Below are positions 12,113 to 24,779 of a stretch of 64,000 bases of DNA, in pieces. Each line of letters starts with the position of its first letter. Within the stretch, counting starts at the first letter, position 1. The notes below the pieces were generated by a model, which saw only the letters and a program-made list of their open reading frames with translations, made no database searches and was not told the DNA's origin. The DNA is taken from positions 29,511 through 93,510 of the forward strand of contig NW_026729343.1 of the NCBI RefSeq assembly GCF_030272615.1. The letters are read 5' to 3'. The stretch comes from Cryptomeria japonica. Its lineage: Eukaryota > Streptophyta > Pinopsida > Cupressales > Cupressaceae. The position numbers and the translations under genes were made by a program.

Positions 12113-15100
12113 ACCCTCTCCGGTTTGCAGTCATTTGCCTAGGGCCGACCCCACGGAGCATTGAAAGCTTGAAATCAGGAAGCAGCTCGTCGTGATCGTA
12201 GGAAGTTTCATGCTTTTACCCCTATCCGGGGTTTGGCCAAGCTGCTCTATCTAGTTATCCTAATGGATTGGTTGGTTACTCTTTCTCAAAAGCTTGAGTT
12301 GATATTCCGTAGATAAGGAGACAGATGGCCTTCGCCTCTCATAACTGGCAGGCAGGAAAGTCACTCTGAAGACTGCTCGTTAGCTTTATTTCTTGCTGTT
12401 TTTGTGGATTCTCACTTATCGGTATATTGATAGCCCAGCTGCAGTGAAAGTGAGAATGATAGGGAGAATTGAAAGGAAGCTTTCAATGCCCTACAATTCT
12501 ATGGGCAGGTCCTGGTATTTAAACTCCATCAAAAAGAGCAAAGGCAGCTAAGTCTGATCGGTAATCAAGAAAGACATTTGGAAATGAAGATAGAGGTCGA
12601 CCCCACCTGCTTGCTGGATTAAGTGGAATCTATGCATTTGTCTATCCACTTGGGGCTTTAGACCCTGGCACGAACGAGGATTCAGCGGGTAGGAAGGAAC
12701 TCTCAATGCTACGGCTTCCCTTCTCAATGCTGCATCCGACCGAACCGCAGGGGCTCCATTGGATCATTGATATTATATATGTAATATGATGTAAGTTGAC
12801 AATGTTTTCATTGGATCTCCAGCTCGCAGAGCAGCTTGACCAACTCCTCGACTTGACGTAGCTATCTTTCTATGGCTAAGGGCTGTTAAGACTTCCTTCC
12901 TTTTAGCCTTCCTCCACTCCGGGTCTTAAGAGTTCTCTATGGGGGTATCGACCCACCCAATCTATCACATCCAAAGCAACCTCTCGTAGCTGCGCTCACC
13001 CGGGTTATTCTCTTTGGATGCAGGAGTGAAGCCAGCTTTGGCAGTGACCAACGTCGGGTCGAAATGGAGAGGGAAAATAATCAAATAGCGCGATTCCGCA
13101 TCTGACTTTCTCTCTTATTCTTATAGTCTCTAAAACCGGCAGGCCCCTTAGAATAGTAGGGTCAACGCCATTTCAAGGAGTAGATTTTGCCAGGTATCGA
13201 CCCATGGCTGGGGTCATTATGGAGCAGTATAGTGATAATGTAGGTTCCGCCCGGAGAATCGAAGTGACCAAACAACTATCGGAGCTTTCTCCCTTTCATT
13301 GTCCCTTTTCCCACTATTGTTTCTCGATTTCAATTGCCGTTAAGTCATAGCCCCGGAGATACGTACAATAATCTGAAAGGGGGGTCAGCTCGAGTGCTTT
13401 TGCTCCAATTCAAGGACCTGTTATGGGTACTCGTTGAGCCTTTGAACCCTTCGAGTCGATCCGCCTATCATTTATTTAGGGGTGCGTGCGCCTTGTGTTA
13501 ATACGTAGATAATAAACGGATAATCTCCACCTTTTTTGATAGAAGCTTTTATTGGGCTCGTCTTGTTGTTCCGATCAATGCCTTTCATCGCATTGCTTTC
13601 TCCGGCACTGGGAGCTGCATTGCTCGGAAATAAAGAAATCGCGAGGTGCCGAACCGACATGCATGCGTTAATTCTAAACCCAACTGAGGGATCCATTGGT
13701 GCATCTGGGCCGGGTGAGAGGAATAAGGGCAACTCGGGCTATCCCTGCCAATTAGGTGATGCAGTTCAGTTGGGATGTTTCATTCCCGGCACCCGATTGG
13801 TTCTATAATTATTAACAACTGAAGTGGGGAGAGGAGAATCAGTTCCATCAATTGGTTCCTCGAATGCGGGTGCAAAGCAAACGGTATCGGGGCGGGTTCA
13901 GTTGATATATCGTACAATAAGAGACTGCCTTATTCCTCTTCCTTCCTCGGGTCGAATCGATACATAAATGCATGGGGGCAAAGCTGCAGTTCAATAATTC
14001 ACGATTGCCAAGCCGCTTATCATCCTCTCTTCCGCTCGCCAGGGTTGGAGAAACGCTTAACATTCCATGCGAGCTTCTCATTCAACAAATCTATCTCCAC
14101 CCGACCCGGAACCAGCTTCAGTCGACTAAAGACCGATAGGGGATTCAAAGACAGAATTAGCAGCATTTCTCCCCGTAGCGGCATAGCTTCTTCCGAGCGA
14201 GCCCTATCAATGTGAAATGGATAAATCGATGTGTCGGGTTCACACAAGGCTGGGAGACAGGTGCCCATTAGAAGTATTTAAACCAATTGATCGCGCGCCT
14301 AAGGTATCCTCACGAAGGGACAAAGAAAGGCAGCTAGGCTCAATGCCACAGACAGGTCAGTCGATCTCATTCATTCGGATCAGAGACCACGGTCGGTTCC
14401 TTACTAACGGAAGAAGATGTGGGGACGGATGAACGAGTGATTGATACTATTTGTCTCCTTTTCGCCCTTCTTTCTCATGAGTCGACCGGAGCATCCCACA
14501 TAAAATGAACCGTCAAAAGTATAGGTTGGTTGGATGGAAGTTTTTGAAAGCTGATGCTGGGCCAAATGAAGGATTTGATCGAAAAGACACTCGACCTGTC
14601 ATTTGTAAATACGTATGTAAGAGAACGCCCAACTCTAAGTGAAATGAATGATGATTGTTACAAGCATCGATCTTCTTTTCTTTCTTTATTTATTTCTTCC
14701 ATAGTTTATCCTGCGGGCGACTAAGATTGTTTGTTAATTCCTCTGAAACCTGGCAGGGACTCGGATAGGAATACCCATGGGTCGAGGAGAAGATTGCTTC
14801 AGTAACTCCCTTCTATGCCCCCCTGCCTTGCCTCTTCGAATAAGTGACTGCCGGTGGTGGATCTGGCTTCGAATATCCATCATCTATTATATACGTCTTA
14901 ACAACTGATAGTACCGGTCGAGCCCACCTATGTGCATTCTTTATTTACCCACCTGGATACGGCTTAGTGGGGGCATGTGATCCGATATCTCCTTTATGGT
15001 ACGGTGGATCGGGTGGGGAAAGGAGAAGGAAGCAGGAGAGCTTAAGGCAGAAGAGAGTTCAATCGACCCAGATGGCTGCCACCATGACTCTTAGAAGCTG

Positions 15101-16282
15101 CTTTCGACTTCACTTCCCATTGCAATTAATCGATTGAAAGGAGAGAGACTTCAACCAAAAAGACGTATACAATAGTAGTGCTAGGGAGGAGCGGAAGAAG
15201 CTGGAATGCTCTTGTCCCCTCGACCTTCAGTTAGTTGTTTGGCTTGGCCATAGGTGGGACTTTATAAGCTTGCCGGGGGTCATGAGGCAGGTCGATCACC
15301 AGCGGTAGGATGAAGCAGCAGCATTTAACCCAGCCCATAATGTTCCGGAGAAGGCGAAAGCCAAAGAACAGAAGAGCTTCCGAGCTGAAATGCTTTGCTG
15401 GCACAGTCGAGAAAGGAAGGATGATTTGTCATGTTGTTATATACGTATATAGGGTCGAGTGATTCATCTTGTGGGTGTTCGAGCGAGCTTACCAGGGTTC
15501 TGCTCCATTGATTCACTCTTCGCCTCTGTCAACGGATACGACTTAACGACCCTCTTCCGGTCTTGGAGCTTTCTTCCTTTCTAAACGACTTTCATTGCTC
15601 TCCCCACCGGTTACTTCGGAAACATCAACTCCAGCTCTCGGAGCAGCATGACCAAATGCACAATATCCAGATCCGTGCCGGGACAGATGGCCTCAATTTC
15701 AATGCTGCAGAGGGGTAGATAGCTATGAGAGTGAGCAGGGAACGCGAATGCATAACCGAAGGGGATCAACAGAACTCGAAAGGTGTTCAATAATGGTTTC
15801 CGAAGCGAGGTTCCATATTAATATACGGAGCGAGCAAGCTATTAATTGGCACAATTCACATCAAAAGAGGATTTCTCACTCACTATCGATGCCATTGGGG
15901 ATACTCGCTTCAGATAAATAGGCCTGGTACCAAACCCAGAATTAACAGGTCTCGTTGAGGGCTTGTCTTAGAGTCGAACCAATCGCCCATCCCTGCCTTT
16001 TCATGATGGATCCATCAGGCGGCATTCCATCTCCGGTTAAGTCGGGCACATGGTTCCTTGGAGTTGGGCACCTAAAGATGGATTGATTCTCTGAGCAAGG
16101 CCATAATTATGGTGAATGGAGAGGAAGTTCAGCCACTAGCAGCAGTTCCGATTTCACTCTTTTGTCCCGCCACCCTACCCCGACTCGAAACAATGCGAAA
16201 GAGAAGAACGAATGCACCCCTGAGAAAACGCACCCAACTGCACTAAGATTCTTTTCCTCGACTGGTTATGGTAATCTGTGTA

Positions 16283-16302
16283 TAAGATCCGGGCGGATAT
16301 CT
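16283..16302. repeat. TAAGATSCGGGCGGATATC motif
   Basis: TAAGATCCGGGCGGATATCT here, TAAGATGCGGGCGGATATCC at 42659-42678, and a variant (AGAAGATGCGGGCGCATATC) at 49285-49304. The last two follow ACTACTA or CCTACTA. No function is known. Confidence 0.7.
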
Positions 16303-16895
16303 GAATGCAGCTTCCTTTCCGAAGGAGAGCTACCGGTGCTAAGTCTTATATACATATTACCTCGAGTGCCTTCTCCTCTGCTTGGAATGCTGCTTCAAAA
16401 GCTTCTAATTAGCAATCGATCTCTTATGTAGCAACGGAATAAGATTCTCAACTCTACACCTGATGGAACCAGGGACGAAAGCGAATCAACTCCCCGTAAA
16501 GGGTAGACTCGTGTATCCATTCCTATTTCTACCATCACCTTCAGCCATTGAACCCGGGCCAGCCCTTGAAAGCGGGAGCTTTGAAAGCCCTTTATCTGAG
16601 GCAGGTCGACTTCATGGATTCTGAAATGCCTCCTTCGGCTCCAAGCTCCACCGGTCGGGTCCACACTGACAAGGCATTCCTATTTGTATGAGCCTAGCTT
16701 GCTTGCTTGAATGCTGTACCTAACAGTCGGTCCCGTTCCCCTCCGCCCGTTAATAAGATTGCTTGCCAGCCCACCCCGGCAAGGGGGCCTAACAGCAGCT
16801 AGAAAGGAATCAAGCATGCCCCTTTAGAATAGTAGGGATCGAATTGATGAAAGCGGAAAGACAGCCCTTGAGGAAGGATAGTGCATCGGCCCGGG

Positions 16896-17009
16896 AAACA
16901 GGATCTTGACTGCTGGCTCCAAAAGAAAGAAAGGAAGCAAGCTAAGTCAGTGGAGTCCGAAGGCCAGCTGTTAGCATGTGTGCCGGTTAGCTGCATTGAG
17001 AAGGGAAGA
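16896..17009 (+). repeat. Dispersed repeat, copy B
   Basis: Partner of 6976-7129 in the same orientation. Spacing between the conserved segments is shorter here because of indels. The intervening sequence is AAAGAAAGG-rich in this copy only. Confidence 0.85.
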
Positions 17010-18889
17010 TCTGTAGCAATGAAAGCAAAGGCAGAGGAACGAGGAGTCAGTGGAAAGGCAGGTGGCTCCCTAAACTAAAGGGCAAACATCATATGTTGAT
17101 CCATCCCTCGATGTCTTCTCTTCTGTCTGTTGGTTCGGCTCCGACCGGGCCATGGACCAAGGAATAAAGTCAGGGTGATGGCAGCTAAGCTTGAAAGCCG
17201 ATCGAGGAAGGGGAATACGAGACAATTGGAGCGAAATAAGGGGCATTAACCGCACCTGAGGTCTTATGACCCGAGGGGACAGAATTGCCTCGGAGCGAAG
17301 CGAGCTACCGGGACGTATTAGAAGCTGGGGCTGGGTTTAATGCCTCAACCGGATGGAGGTTTCAATGATGAAGCTGCTGATCCTGTGTGTGGTTGCCAAG
17401 CAAGCAAGCAAACAAAGGGCAGAAGGGAAGAGAGAATAAAAACTTTTCAGACGGAAGCCCGGTCGGAGCAGTAGCTCGTAAGCAAGCAAGTGGTTGAAGC
17501 ATTCATTCTTGCATTTCCCCTCCATGGCCATTTGGTTGGTAAACTTCGAGCTTAGCTGCTAAACTTCTATATGTCTTTTTTGGTTGCTTGGCCGGAGCGG
17601 GCGGGAAAAGAGGATTCAAAACCATCACTTAGAAATTCCTCTCCTTAACAGTCGAGTGCCCTCCGGGCCATATATAAGCACAGGTGCCTTCCCAACAAGA
17701 ATCAATGGCTCAAAATGAAGAACCTTTTAGCGAACACTGACCGGCACTGTCTTAAGACTGAGAATAGCAAGGGGTTTCTAAAAGGAATAGGGTGAAGCTG
17801 CCTCTGCTCGTGTACTTGGGACTTCTCTTCTGGCTAGGGTTTATTCCTATCTTTCTTTATGTTGGCCCTGGGTTCACTGGTTCGTTCCGAACCTGCATCA
17901 TCCCAAATCCTACCAATCGTCAGCTCTGTCAAACAAAATTTTTCATGTTTGGAGGCTCCCCGTAGGGGTCCCCTTAAAATAGTAGGGCAAATCCTAGATT
18001 TGTAAGTCATGCCGGAAGGAAAGATGGTGCATTTCGGGCCTTCGCCCCTGGTTATCAGTCTTTATTTCCGGCAATTGAGTGAGTATCCCGACCGAAGAAG
18101 GGACTTCCCACAGAGCCAGGAGACCTGTTCGACCATGAGTTCAATTAGCTGCCTTTCGAACCTACCTTTCAGTCGAGTTGACTGGCCCAGATACTGGTAA
18201 TTGATTTCTTCCCATCCCAGTCTCTAGCAGACTGCTTCCCACCCTCCTATTTGGCTTTAGCAGTTATTTGCCGGGTATGGAAATCAATCGCGTGCGTCAA
18301 AAATCATGTTTTGATTTAAGTGGTCTCACGGCTTGAAATCCAATTCCTCGGGTTGCCCAGATCGAGTCTACTTTTTAAGGTAGGTTTTGATTTCATATGG
18401 TTTATATGGTGAAATCGAGTGGCTAAGTTTGATCGAGATGGATTGATTTGCCTTGCCCTTCTGACCTTTCTCTCCCCTTTATCTGATCGACGACCGATTC
18501 AATCCATAGCGAAGATCCTTGCAACCTGCCCTTCATTCGAGAGATAAGAGCTCCCATCTCAACTGCTACGAGCTAGCCCATTTCCATCTATTGCTTCTGA
18601 ACCAACTGGTGGATGATTTGAGTTTGGTTGGTCCTGCTTCTAATACGTATTAATAGAAATCCACTCCACCGTCTCGCCCACTACCCCCCGGGGCATGGGA
18701 ACATCTGATTTCAATGAATCGCTATGAGTCATTTCACCAGCAATTCACTGGCAAAAGGGGAAGCAGCTACCCTCTCTTGAAGCACTGAAGCTCGTGAAGC
18801 AAAACAACCAAAGAAAGACATTTATAGATACCCGCAGCTTCGATACAATTGAGACCTATGAGGCTACGAAAGAGAAAGACATTCATTTA

Positions 18890-19080
18890 ATCCACGGCTG
18901 CTACGGCTGCTGCTCCGACAACTGGTGAAGCTAGTGCAGCCCTTATAGCGTAGGGCAACTCGTGCTACCTATGCTGCTCTGACTAGAAGAATTCAGATAG
19001 TATAGCTGGTAGAGATGATAGAGCCGGTAGAGCTGGTAGAGATGGTAGAGTCAACACATTGATTGGATCTCAAGGGAAAG
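18890..19080 (+). pseudogene. TGYG-type block, Ala/Thr/Gly/Arg-rich
   Basis: The plus strand reads TAATAAAPTTGEASAALIA, then ATRATYAAL after a frame change, then AGRDDRAGRAGRDGRV. The last part is a 27-bp imperfect tandem repeat (19004-19050). The AGRD words recur in the plus-strand reading of the 37.2-kb repeat. Stops and frame changes rule out an intact gene. The block lies at the downstream edge of the hairpin-poor compartment. Confidence 0.25.
19004..19050. repeat. 27-bp tandem repeat, 1.7 copies
   Basis: AGCTGGTAGAGAT at 19004 and 19031 marks a 27-bp period, with a 9-bp GGTAGAGNT subperiod. It reads as repeated Ala-Gly-Arg-Asp on the plus strand. Confidence 0.85.
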
Positions 19081-19460
19081 GCACTTTTCCTCTTTGATTG
19101 AAGAACCGCTTCGCTCTCCTCTTGAACTGACCTGCCGAAGTGAATAAGATTGATTCTCTCGATAAAGAAGGTAGGGGTAAGTTCCCTGCATGGGGAGATA
19201 TAACATCAATCTGCCCTATCTATATATGGGGCCTGTCCTTCCGTGTAGGCGGGATAGAGAAGACGAGGAGCCCCTACGCGAAGGGGGGTGGGAGGATAGC
19301 CGGGATTGCGGGATGGGTGGGAACTATAGGGCCGAACAATTCGGTCAACTTGACCCGAGCAGCTATCTATGTCCGTCCAATGCGATGCAGTTAGTTGGTC
19401 CGCTACCATCCATGGAAACTGGAGTAGTTGGTCCCATAAGCAGGAGGTGAAGAAGCTAGC

Positions 19461-19516
19461 TATCTCTCAACCGCCATCTCTCAACCGCCATCTCTCAACC
19501 GCCATCTCTCAACCAT
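19461..19516. repeat. 14-bp tandem repeat, 4 copies
   Basis: CATCTCTCAACCGC repeats four times, with the first and last units differing by one or two bases. The preceding segment (19434-19470, GAAGAAGCT...TATCTCTCAACC) is duplicated once more at 20090-20130. Confidence 0.95.
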
Positions 19517-20089
19517 AGTAGGCTTCTTCTTTTTTCGCATCAAATCGCCGGCCGCATTATTAGTCGTCAGTCGGCCACAGCTATTGAGGCTTGGGTGAAG
19601 CAACACTCGCCATCCACCGGTTCATCGAATCGAGTTCGGCATCTCGTCGGGCTACCGAATAGTAGGGGCCCCCCCACCCGAACCACCAGAGATCGCATCC
19701 GGATCGCCCCATGCATGAAGGACATGATCGCATGCATCCTCCAGACAAGCCCCGCCCAAGGCATTATTCATTCAAAAGCTAGGGGTTGGGAGGATCCCTA
19801 TATCTTCCTGCCATATAAAACTCCCTTAGAATTTGAGGGGGCAACCGGGGGGCCACCCCACTTCTGCATCGGGACGGATCAAACCGCTATTGGATCCGCT
19901 AGGTACTTAATCAGATTCTAGTGCACCGGGTCGCTACCCGAGTTCTATTTAAGCATCTATCTCTCTCTGAACCCGGTCCATCAGAAGCTTCTGATCAAGG
20001 ACATCTGGTAGCTGCTATTGGATTGGATTCCCGGTCGAGAGGAAACTGGAGCCCTACTCTTATCAGGGGAATCGGTTGGTCCACCCGTC

Positions 20090-20130
20090 TCATAAGCAGG
20101 AGGTGAAGAAGCTCTCACTATCTCTCAACC
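20090..20130. repeat. Second copy of the CATAAGCAGGAGGTGAAGAAGCT segment
   Basis: CATAAGCAGGAGGTGAAGAA plus GCT and a following TATCTCTCAACC match 19436-19472, with a small indel. Both copies are preceded by GTTGGTCC. The 14-bp tandem array expanded only in the first copy. Confidence 0.85.
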
Positions 20131-20674
20131 CAAGGAGTAAGTGTCCAATCTCGCTTCTGAACAATCTCGGGAACTTGAATCCAGGTTCTTCACGGAGAGC
20201 CCCTAAGGGGCCAGTTGCCCGATTCACCAATTCCCATAGAACACTTTTCACGCACTTATTAATCAGTACCATAGAATTGTAGGGCCTATTGCCATACCCT
20301 TTACAAGCCCTTTAGAATAGTAGGGGGCTCTAATAATTCATTAATAAACCTGCTATAATAAGAATCTAATAATAGGGGCCCATAGAATTGTAGGGAATCC
20401 CATAAATAGTAGGGGGCTAGAGTAACAATTCCCCGTGAGCCCTGCCTGCCCGTAGAGACTTGCGTTCCTGGACAACTGCATCCATCCATCCTTTTCATAA
20501 TCCATCCATCAGCTGGACCATCCTTCCTCCCTAACAACTAGAATAAGGTTGACTGGGCCCCTCAAATTCTATGGGCCGTTGGGATTACTTCCGTGTTCAG
20601 TTCAGGTCACTGTTCACTCATCCCCGGTGGAGCAGCCACCCGGTTAAAAGGATGGCCGGATGGAGAGCAGGTCC

Positions 20675-20699
20675 CCGGCCTATAGTTTCTTTGGCCCGG
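20675..20699. repeat. Family-2 hairpin, stem CCGGCC/GG-c-CCGG
   Basis: The loop TATAGTTTCTTT is enclosed by CCGGCC (20675-20680) and GGcCCGG (20693-20699), which form six pairs with one bulged C. Confidence 0.7.
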
Positions 20700-21289
20700 T
20701 TTGAAAACAAAACAATAGTAGGGGCCAGATTCTATACGTGATAGCCTAACTAGACTCAACCGGAGCTCACACTTCCATTCTCTCAACAGCAGGAACTCAT
20801 AATTCAACAACTAGAATAATAAGGGCAACCGGTCCTCCCTCCTTAGATCCGGCCTCCCTTTAACCCCCGGGCTGTAGAGGGGGTGAGGGATAGCTTGTCC
20901 TACACCCCCGGATGGCCATGTTACGTATATAGCCTTCCTTCCTTCCCTATCCAATGGACGTTCACTCTACCGGAGCTCCCGCCGTGAAATGAGGAGGACC
21001 AGATATCTATCTAGTTCGCTAGCTAGCAGAGAGTTCGAAAGCATGGGCCGGTTAGCAGAGCAGTGTTGGTTGATTCCCTCAATTCCGAGCAGAGAAAACT
21101 TTCGTATTAATTAGTAGGGGGGGGCACCAGAGGTGGAAACAAAAGCATCGGTTGCATGCATGCATGCAGACCTGGTTTTCCCCCTTTTAGTTTATCCGGA
21201 ACCCCAGCATAAGTATCAGCATGAGAGGCAAAGGTAGGGGCAATAGCAACGGAAGAAGCGCTCGTTTACCGCCGCCTATAATAAACTAC

Positions 21290-21440
21290 TCAATCAACAA
21301 TTGCTTACCCGACTCGATCTTGCAACTTTAGGTTATGCATCTGGATCCGAAACGGGCTATGGAACAACTCAAATAGGTAAAAAAAAGCTGTGCTACCACT
21401 GCTGCTCCTGGATCTGCTCCTCCTTTTACCACGCTATGGC
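21290..21440 (+). pseudogene. TGYG-type block
   Basis: The plus strand reads LDLATLGYASGSETGYGTTQ from about 21304. After a run of seven A's (from 21380) the frame changes and reads ATTAAPGSAPPFTTL. A homopolymer run at the frame change suggests a slippage indel. Word content matches the blocks at 35.7 and 44.3 kb. A short 63-aa ATG frame spans it (21301-21492) but leaves the characteristic phase after the A-run. Confidence 0.28.
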
Positions 21441-21639
21441 ACACCCTAAAGGAGTAGCTGGTGGATTGTCAATGGTGAGTAACGAAGAATAGGCTGATCC
21501 TTCTCCGTCTACCCGCTCTGCATCTCTGAGAGCACTAATAGCCGCCTAAGGTGGTTGGTGGAGAGAAAATCTCCACTTAGAAGACCTCCCATTTCGTTCT
21601 CGCATCCTAACCACCCGTTTAAGAAGCAGTAGAGCAGAT

Positions 21640-21895
21640 AGCCAAGGTGGGAACAGTACCAGTGCCCGAACCATGACCAGGTTATTAAGATCCAGTCCAA
21701 GCATAGGCAAAGGTAAAGGCGTAGGCACCTAAGACGGTCAGAAAAGCCCTAGTTTCAGGAGATTCATATGCAGATTGAGCAGATCCAATTCCATCACCAT
21801 TATCAGAAGCAAAGGTGGGAACATAGCTTGTGACATCAGTTGTTTAGCCAACAGCAGAAGAGATGGAGGTAGCGGTCGCAGAGGAATCTACCCTT
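21640..21895 (-). pseudogene. TGYG-type block
   Basis: The minus strand reads DSSATATSISSAVG, a stop, then TTDVT and SYVPTFASDNGDGIGSAQSA, continuing AYESPETR, LGAYAFTFAYAWTGS, two stops, and PGHGSGTGTVPT. This is one of the clearest copies because about 80 codons stay in one phase with only three stops. It lies between two plus-strand blocks (21290-21440 and 22020-22110), so orientation alternates within 800 bp. Confidence 0.32.
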
Positions 21896-22019
21896 ATTAA
21901 TGAATTAATGGATCTATTCAATATGGTTATCAATCTGCTCCTTGAACCAGGCAAACTCCGCCCACTTTCTGGCTGGCTCTCAAAATAAAGGAGTGTCGCA
22001 GGCATAGACTTCTTATTAC

Positions 22020-22110
22020 CTAAATACGCCGGCTATACTCGATCTCTTTCTAGAATTGGATATGCAACTGGAGGTTCTACTCCAGGATATGGACCCGAGC
22101 GAAGGGAAGC
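22020..22110 (+). pseudogene. TGYG-type block
   Basis: The plus strand reads AGYTRSLSRIGYATGGSTPG and then YGPERREAGG. The RSLSR and GYATGG words link it to 2.9 kb (minus strand, GYGSRSLSRTRTE) and 44.27 kb. The same phase stays open to a TAG at about 22352, giving an ATG frame of 77 aa at 22121-22354 that is Pro/Ser-rich and has no recognisable domain. Confidence 0.25.
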
Positions 22111-24371
22111 TGGGGGGCTGGTGGAAGAGGTCCTGCGGAAAGACCTACCTCCTTCCTTCAGCCCGCCTATAGGCGTGTATAGCCCACCACTGGCAGCAGC
22201 AAGAGGGTCTCCCTCCTATCTGGCGACCACTCACTCTATTCTGCTGATTTGGGATTTTGGGGAGCGGAGCTTAGGGGGGATAGGCCCAAAACATTCATCT
22301 CCGACTCCTTGGTTGGGGCTGTTCCGCTGGGAACCAGACCTGAGCCTGAGTTAGATTATTTATTCAATTTATATGCCTGGCCCTAGCAGGAATCACTATG
22401 TGGGGTTGCTGCCAGGCAGGGACACAGAAGAGCAAGGATCTCCTGGCAATGACAGGCAGGGGAAAGCCCCTATTTCGGTCGGTCCATCTGATCCCTCCCT
22501 CCCTATATTATTCTGTTAAACAAGGCACCAGTGCAGTGATGCAAATCCAAAAGTACTGGCCCTTTTTTTTATATCGTTCAAAGCGGCAACCCAAAGTTGA
22601 CATGGCTGCTCAAAGTGCTAACAGCAGCTTAAGAGAAGGAAGGGGCAGGGCCGGTCAATCACTATCCCTTTTTATCGAATGCGAACTAATAAGGGGAGGC
22701 CTGGCGACAAGCAATACGACTGAACACCCAGCTCCCTAGAATACTAGAGAGGATATGAATCTGCCCTACTATTCGCCCCTACCATTCTATAGGCAACCTC
22801 TGCATGCATCAAAGTGCCTCTATTTAAAGAATAAATCTCCTGCCCCGATTCTCTGGAAAATGGGAGTTCCATCCAAGAGCAGCCCAGCTCAGGAGATAGC
22901 CTGCCAGCCACCTCGCTAGTAGTGAAATTAATCAAAGTAACATCATAGAAAGACAAAGGATAGGGGTGGACTTGAAATGGATAGATAGGGATAGTTAGGT
23001 AACACGTCTTTTTACGTTATTGATCTAAACCGCTCTATCCAAGGACATTGAATCACCTTCCACCCTTCCTTAACCCCCGGTGTGGGATGGAGAGGCTGGT
23101 GTTCCATCCATCTATTATATACGTGATACGAAAGATGAGCTGGGAGAGCCCCACCCAATCGTAGATTCTTCAGAGACTTCACCCGGTTCCGCCGGAGTTG
23201 AGTAGCGGCTATGTCGCTAACTCGCTCTGTCGGCTCCACCCTTTCTCATAGGCAGACACCCGTCACTCATCCCTAAGATCATAACCCAATGTCTCTCTGT
23301 TTGGTGGTTGTTCCTAGTTTTGGATTAATGTTACGTATCTAATCTTGACTGCCCAATGTTAGGTCGAGGTCAATTCCGATTGATTGTGATTCCGATTCGA
23401 CATCCAAGGCTATCGAAAATGTAGAGCATTGACACCCGGCTTCTTTGGAGTCCAATGCCTGTTGACTCTTACTCTCGGGCTAGCGGTGGAGTCGCTACGT
23501 TGAACATTCTTCCCAACTGGGCGGCAGATTCATGTTACGTATCGACTCTTGACTGCCCAATGATTCAACACCTCTTCGATTCATTCAGGAATGTACATTT
23601 GCAGTAGCCGGGGTGGGCCCCCCCCATTCTAGTTGTTGAATAGTAGGGCGTTCCAAATCATGGGTGGGATTCCGGATCAGATGAGATTGGATCGAGCCCT
23701 CTCGAGAATCCTCGTGGTTGGGAGATGCTGGACCAGATCCTACGGAGAAAACACTCCTTCCTCGGAGCTAGCTCCCAACTGGTCAATCACCTCCTCCAAC
23801 TAGATCCTCCCACCCCCGTGGGTGATAGAGTTGGTGGAGATGGGATACTTGACTCCCAATTGTTGGCATTCCCTTTCAGTCAAATCGTTGATACTCCCAT
23901 ATCCCTTTCGGGTGCACCGGGATAGCGGGAGGGCCATGGCCTCATCAGTTGCCCTTCTAGATTGCGAAGGGAGGAGATCGTGAGCAGTCGAGTGCCCCAC
24001 CCAGAATTGGGATAGGCCTAGCCCCCTCCTGCCGCAGTCGAGTCAAATGTTGGCACCTACCCACATATGTTCTCAACCATGCCAGGGGGTTCCCCGAGTG
24101 ATTCATTGGGCCATGCTCGGGCGGACCAAACACAGATAGATCTAGTGAGGGCACGGTCCAAGGCCCTACTATCTGAGTTGAAGTTGCGTCGAGAAACAAC
24201 AGCACCGGGGGCACACGAACCACCTCCCACCCGCCCCGTAGGGCACACACCGTTGTAGGTTATTCGCTTCTCAAAAATAGATGCCGGTTATCCCGTACCG
24301 GGGCCCCAGCCTTCTGAGATTCGGATCAGTTGGTCGAGTGGGGAGTGCCGGGAGATGGGAGATACGGGCAT

Positions 24372-24391
24372 GCCCTATTGTTTCTTTAGGC
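24372..24391. repeat. Family-2 hairpin, GCC(c)TA/TAGGC
   Basis: A TTGTTTCT core is enclosed by GCCcTA and TAGGC with one bulged base. This is the same bulged architecture as the type copy of family 1. Confidence 0.7.
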
Positions 24392-24779
24392 TTCTCTTCT
24401 TGACCTCGGTGCTATGGGTGGTAAACTACCAGGGGACGGGAGGTATAAGCTGCTGGGGATGGTCGAACTCCCGAATTGATCGAGTTGGTGCCGACTGGCA
24501 GGAGTCTAGAACCTCATCGTACTCCTCAGATAGTAAATCGGGTGAGTAGGGAGCGGATCTCATAGAGTTGGAAACAACCAAGCATTCTCTTATGGCAAAC
24601 GGATGAGTGGATATGCGGATCGGCCACTTTCAATTCATCGGCGGGGCCACTCGATTGTGATCCCGTTTGAGTACTACAGACAATAAGGAAGAGGCGACGG
24701 TCTGGGAAGGTCCGAGTATCACCGCCTGGGTTCGCCCTGCCCTCCAATTCGAGTTGTAGGGGATGAGAATAGCTGTTAG

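Larger units (their letters stand above)
6951..19130. other. Gene-free, hairpin-poor compartment
   Basis: Only about five family-1 copies are visible in 12 kb (about 9.85, 12.49, 13.14, 16.82 and 17.97 kb). TACGTA-type elements persist, in a different form (GATATTACGTAGAGAATA at about 7.91 kb and variants at 8.43, 10.30 and 13.50 kb). The sequence has many GAAAGGAAGG/CCTTCCTT runs. Some phases read peptide-like, for example LAPAFNAFHQKANANTVIPP at 10.16 kb and LNATASLLNAASDRTAGAP at 12.70 kb, but none forms a recognisable gene. Confidence 0.65.

Noticed and set aside
14606-14630. CGTATGTAAGAGAACG resembling a plant mitochondrial CRTA-type promoter
   Set aside because: The match is loose, no gene follows, and TACGTA-like words are common repeats here.
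19461-19516. Regularly repeated units that might suggest a CRISPR array
   Set aside because: Units are contiguous 14-mers without spacers, and no cas gene is present.
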